Below are positions 4,889 through 7,144 of a stretch of 7,144 nucleotides of DNA, piece after piece. Source of the DNA: Methanosuratincolales archaeon (GTDB lineage Archaea; Thermoproteota; Methanomethylicia; Methanomethylicales; Methanomethylicaceae); NCBI GenBank assembly GCA_937930465.1, contig CALGKV010000060.1, forward strand, positions 1 through 7,144, read 5' to 3'. The position numbers and the translations under genes were made by a program. The notes below the pieces were generated by a model that saw nothing but the letters and a program-made list of their open reading frames with translations, was not told the DNA's origin and did no database searches. Each line of letters begins with the position of its first letter. Position 1 is the first letter of the stretch.

Positions 4889-6205
4889 TTGAGCACAAAA
4901 CTACTTTTAGCGTCTGTGCTTGCAATCCTTGTGGTCGCCTCTCCAGTCTTGGCTGCCCCAAAATTTACCCTCCTAGCTTACGCCACTTGGGACTATGACA
5001 TGGTCAACTTGGACAAAGTGGATCCGCAATACACAGGAAAGGGCGTCTACGTGGCAGTGCTGGACACAGGGCTTGCCCCGAATTGGAAGGACTATTTCCC
5101 GAAGGAAAGGATCGCCACAGAACTGGGTAAGGGATTTAAGGAGATCCTGACTTGGGACATGAAGACCGGTGAGCTGGTAGAAACAGGGAAGATAATCGAG
5201 ACTACCTTCATCGGGTCGACTGGAAGCACGCACGGGACACACGTCGTAAGCACGATCCTGGGCTATAACTACTATGCTCCAGCAGATGCAGCATCCGGCT
5301 TCCCCCTGCCTCCGATATTTGTCAAGGGGATAGCGCCCGGGGTGACAATAATACCTGTAAAGGTTCTCTCTGACTACCATATACCGGATGCGCATGGTGG
5401 TGAGGGTCCTGTGGTTTTCGGGACAGACCGTGCAGTTGCAGCCGGGATCGACTATGCGACCGACCTTGCCATTGCCGGTTACAGGCCTATGATAATCACG
5501 ATGAGCCTCGGCGGTCCGGAGCCCTCGCCAATAATTAAGAAGGCCATTGAACGGGCGATCGAAAACGGAGTGATACTGGTCGCGGCTGCCGGCAACGAGG
5601 GCGAATCCGGAATGAGCTACCCTGGTGCGTATCCAGAAGTGATATCAGTCGGCGCATGCGGATGGACATATGAATGGTACTGGCCAAACGGAACCGCACC
5701 CCCGCCGAGATACCGACTATGGTGGCTACAAGAGTCCACTTATGGATACATCGACATTCCTGAGGACAGTGCCGAATTGGTCGATCAGGTATACATTACC
5801 GACTGGAGCAGCAGGGAAATTTCAGGTTCGGGACAAGAGCTTGATATTGTCGCGCCCGGAAGCTGGGTGAGAGGGCCTTACCCTGGCACGCCAGGCTACA
5901 GCCACCTCCCTTGGTGGAGCAATGGGCTCGGTTGGTATTTTGGGCGTAACCCTGGCAACTTCTACTACCTCGGCGGAACCAGCATGGCGACGCCCCACGT
6001 GACCGGAATCGCTGCACTAATGCTACAGAAGAATCCGAGTCTGACACAGGTGCAAGTCGAAAAAATACTCAAAGCAACGGCATTGCCAATACCCGAAGGG
6101 TCTGCAACCGTATTTGACTATGACCATTGGGCAGAATTCTCTTGGTACTCAAATGCTACGGGAGCGGGCTTAGTTCAGGCAGAGGCGGCTCTGAATGCGT
6201 CTTAA
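4889..6205 (+). CDS. Secreted subtilisin-like serine protease (S8) without a propeptide
   Basis: A 438-residue extracellular protease. Seen: a signal peptide at 1-22 (basic residue, hydrophobic LLLASVLAILVVA, cleavage after VLA), then the catalytic domain. The triad is Asp59 (VAVLDTG), His115 (HGTHV) and Ser365 (GGTSMATPH), with oxyanion Asn236 (AAAGNEG). Only 36 residues separate the predicted cleavage site from Asp59, matching mature subtilisin, so the usual inhibitor-like propeptide of about 70 residues is missing. Insertions include about 56 residues between Asp and His and two Trp/Tyr-rich loops (about 258-305 and 325-360). There is no membrane anchor or surface-layer domain at the C-terminus. 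The start is a TTG with AGGTGA (4876-4881) 7 bases upstream; the frame is open further up to a TTG at 4799, but those residues would precede the signal peptide. It stands alone and probably digests external protein for nutrition. Confidence 0.9.
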   Translation: MSTKLLLASVLAILVVASPVLAAPKFTLLAYATWDYDMVNLDKVDPQYTGKGVYVAVLDTGLAPNWKDYFPKERIATELGKGFKEILTWDMKTGELVETGKIIETTFIGSTGSTHGTHVVSTILGYNYYAPADAASGFPLPPIFVKGIAPGVTIIPVKVLSDYHIPDAHGGEGPVVFGTDRAVAAGIDYATDLAIAGYRPMIITMSLGGPEPSPIIKKAIERAIENGVILVAAAGNEGESGMSYPGAYPEVISVGACGWTYEWYWPNGTAPPPRYRLWWLQESTYGYIDIPEDSAELVDQVYITDWSSREISGSGQELDIVAPGSWVRGPYPGTPGYSHLPWWSNGLGWYFGRNPGNFYYLGGTSMATPHVTGIAALMLQKNPSLTQVQVEKILKATALPIPEGSATVFDYDHWAEFSWYSNATGAGLVQAEAALNAS

Positions 6206-6210
6206 TTCCC

Positions 6211-6226
6211 TTTTTTTCCTTATTTT
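6211..6226 (+). terminator. T-tract terminator of the protease gene
   Basis: TTTTTTTCCTTATTTT starts 5 bases after the protease stop codon. Two T runs in succession make this one of the clearest archaeal-type terminators in the window. Confidence 0.62.
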
Positions 6227-6255
6227 CTGTCCTATGATCTACTCATATGGCGTAA

Positions 6256-6283
6256 GCTTAAAAGCAGCGTTACTACTTTTAAG
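6256..6283 (+). promoter_or_regulatory. Promoter of the arginine decarboxylase gene with an inverted repeat
   Basis: GCTTAAAAGC (6256-6265) is a good TATA candidate, 31-40 bases before the ATG, predicting a start near 6286 and a short leader without a Shine-Dalgarno. CTTAAAAG (6257-6264) is repeated in inverted form as CTTTTAAG (6276-6283) across 11 bases. A dimeric repressor bound there could cover the TATA box and start region. The repeat is A/T-rich, so chance is possible. Confidence 0.4.
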
Positions 6284-6295
6284 TGAATGTAAAAT

Positions 6296-6838
6296 ATGAT
6301 TCCAACAAAGCTATTCTTCGTAAAGGGCGTCGGAACGCATAGGGAGCGACTGGCCGCCTTCGAGCTCTCCCTCCGCGACGCTGGCATAGAGAAGTTCAAC
6401 CTTGTGAACGTCTCGAGCATATTCCCCCCCAACTGCCAGATAATCTCTAAGGAAGAGGGTCTGAGGCGCCTCTCCCCGGGGCAGATCATACACTGCGTGA
6501 TGGCTAGGAACGAGACTAACGAGCCAAACAGGCTTATCTCTGCAGCAATCGGGCTCGCCGTGCCGCATGATCGGAACAGCTACGGCTACCTCGCCGAGCA
6601 CCACGACTTCGGCATGAAAGGGGAGAAGGCTGGGGAGTATGCCGAGGACCTTGCGGCCACGATGCTAGCTACAACCCTTGGGATACCATTCGACCCGAAC
6701 CAGGCATGGGAGGAGCGGGAGCAGCTCTACAAGGCTAGCGGCCTCATCATAAGGACTACGCACGTAGTCCAGTCTGCTGAGGGGCACAAGGATGGTCTCT
6801 GGACATGCGTAGTTGCAGCCGCGATATTTGTCGACTAG
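6296..6838 (+). CDS. pdaD: Pyruvoyl-dependent arginine decarboxylase
   Basis: A 180-residue enzyme converting arginine to agmatine, the entry to polyamine synthesis and the donor for agmatidine modification of archaeal tRNA-Ile. Seen: [11 protein letters not shown] (37-47). In the Methanocaldococcus jannaschii enzyme, the equivalent Ser-Ser bond self-cleaves to create the pyruvoyl cofactor on the second Ser, here Ser41. The rest of the fold is recognisable in [12 protein letters not shown] (81-92), [10 protein letters not shown] (97-106; Glu101 probably equals the catalytic Glu109), the helix [12 protein letters not shown] (113-124) and the terminal strand [11 protein letters not shown]. Like the euryarchaeal and bacterial PdaD, it is unrelated to the AdoMet decarboxylase-like arginine decarboxylase of Sulfolobus. 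The ATG has no ribosome site and a short leader. No agmatinase or aminopropyltransferase is present in the window. Confidence 0.92.
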   Translation: MIPTKLFFVKGVGTHRERLAAFELSLRDAGIEKFNLVNVSSIFPPNCQIISKEEGLRRLSPGQIIHCVMARNETNEPNRLISAAIGLAVPHDRNSYGYLAEHHDFGMKGEKAGEYAEDLAATMLATTLGIPFDPNQAWEEREQLYKASGLIIRTTHVVQSAEGHKDGLWTCVVAAAIFVD

Positions 6839-6880
6839 CCTTCTTGCCTCTTCCCCCTCAGGGGGCGCATTCCCAACAAC

Positions 6881-6891
6881 CTTTAATATCC
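6881..6891 (+). promoter_or_regulatory. TATA-like box of the arrestin-like gene
   Basis: CTTTAATATCC predicts transcription from near 6911, ten bases before GGAGG (6921-6925). It is identical over 11 bases to the promoter element at 1823-1833. Confidence 0.45.
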
Positions 6892-6933
6892 TACCAATTC
6901 GATTGATCAAATAGTGATCCGGAGGAAGCGCGC

Positions 6934-7144
6934 GTGCCACTCTTCAAGCCCTTTTCTCCTCCGAGCGCCGAGTTGTCCATCGAACTCAGCAAGGACGAAT
7001 TCTCGCTCGGCGAGACCTTGGAAGGGACCGCCGTGCTGAAGTGCCTTGAGGAATTCGAAGTCCAGTCCGTGAAAGCCGATCTAGTCGGGATCGAGCAGGT
7101 CAAGGGCAAACTCCTCGACTATTCAGGCGACGACCAGACTCGGA
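6934..7144 (+). CDS. Arrestin-fold (SpoOM-like) protein, N-terminal part
   Basis: The first 70 residues of a gene that runs off the right edge. It begins at a GTG with a textbook GGAGGA (6921-6926) 7 bases upstream. The visible part has the beta-sandwich opening of arrestin-like proteins: a strand AELSIELSKDEFSLGETLEG (12-31), with the Gly-Glu-rich turn found in SpoOM and arrestin N-domains, then TAVLKC, then VQSVKADLVGIEQVKG. Known: bacterial SpoOM modulates sporulation and eukaryotic arrestins are trafficking adaptors, but archaeal members have no settled function. The assignment rests on a partial sequence; another immunoglobulin-like sandwich is possible. Confidence 0.6.
   Translation, partial: MPLFKPFSPPSAELSIELSKDEFSLGETLEGTAVLKCLEEFEVQSVKADLVGIEQVKGKLLDYSGDDQTR

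Noticed and set aside
4973..5395. Minus-strand 140-codon frame opposite the protease
   Set aside because: It covers the region encoding the catalytic Asp and His and resembles no protein family; it is a shadow.
6853..6865. CCCCCTCAGGGGG hairpin after the arginine decarboxylase gene as a terminator
   Set aside because: The stem is perfect but only five base pairs with a three-base loop and no following T run, so bacterial-type termination is not supported. Archaeal terminators rely on T tracts.
1..7144. CRISPR array, tRNA, rRNA, insertion sequence or defence island
   Set aside because: No regularly spaced repeats, cloverleaf-like sequence, transposase or integrase motif, or recognised defence gene cluster could be found by reading both strands.

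Overview
The window reads as chromosome of an uncultured archaeon, most likely in the TACK/Thermoproteota group. The evidence is an ESCRT-III/CdvB-type division protein, a type II methionine aminopeptidase, an Asp-ligated ferredoxin, a pyruvoyl arginine decarboxylase, frequent AGG/AGA arginine codons, GTG and TTG starts, TATA-like boxes 20-45 bases ahead of genes, and T-tract terminators. No single lineage can be named from this sequence. The base composition is moderate and the genes are densely packed. There is no rRNA, tRNA, CRISPR array, insertion sequence or integrase.

Layout, left to right. (1) 12-839: a flavin split-barrel (PPOX-like) gene followed 21 bases later by a small winged-helix gene, probably one operon. 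(2) 894-1076: a small ferredoxin with one Asp in place of a cluster cysteine, converging exactly (shared TGATCA) on an endonuclease III gene (nth, minus strand). (3) nth is divergent from an ESCRT-III-like gene of the CdvB1/B2 type across 57 bases that appear to hold two interlocked promoters. (4) 2554-3480: type II methionine aminopeptidase (minus). (5) 3618-4145: a divergent dCTP deaminase/dUTPase-family gene, converging on (6) bioY (4172-4690, minus), the biotin-binding component of an ECF transporter. (7) Upstream of bioY is a near-perfect BirA-type biotin operator wrapped around the bioY TATA box. (8) 4889-6205: a secreted subtilisin-family protease lacking the usual propeptide. (9) 6296-6838: pyruvoyl-dependent arginine decarboxylase, the first step of polyamine and agmatine synthesis. 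(10) From 6934 off the right edge: the start of an arrestin/SpoOM-like protein.

Most genes are single transcription units with their own promoters, so the window is largely housekeeping: translation maturation, nucleotide pools, DNA repair, division, polyamines and vitamin uptake. I do not see a convincing new multi-gene system. The points most worth a second look are the bacterial-style BirA operator in an archaeal promoter, the propeptide-less protease, the altered motifs of the dCTP deaminase homologue, and the interlocked nth/ESCRT-III promoters.
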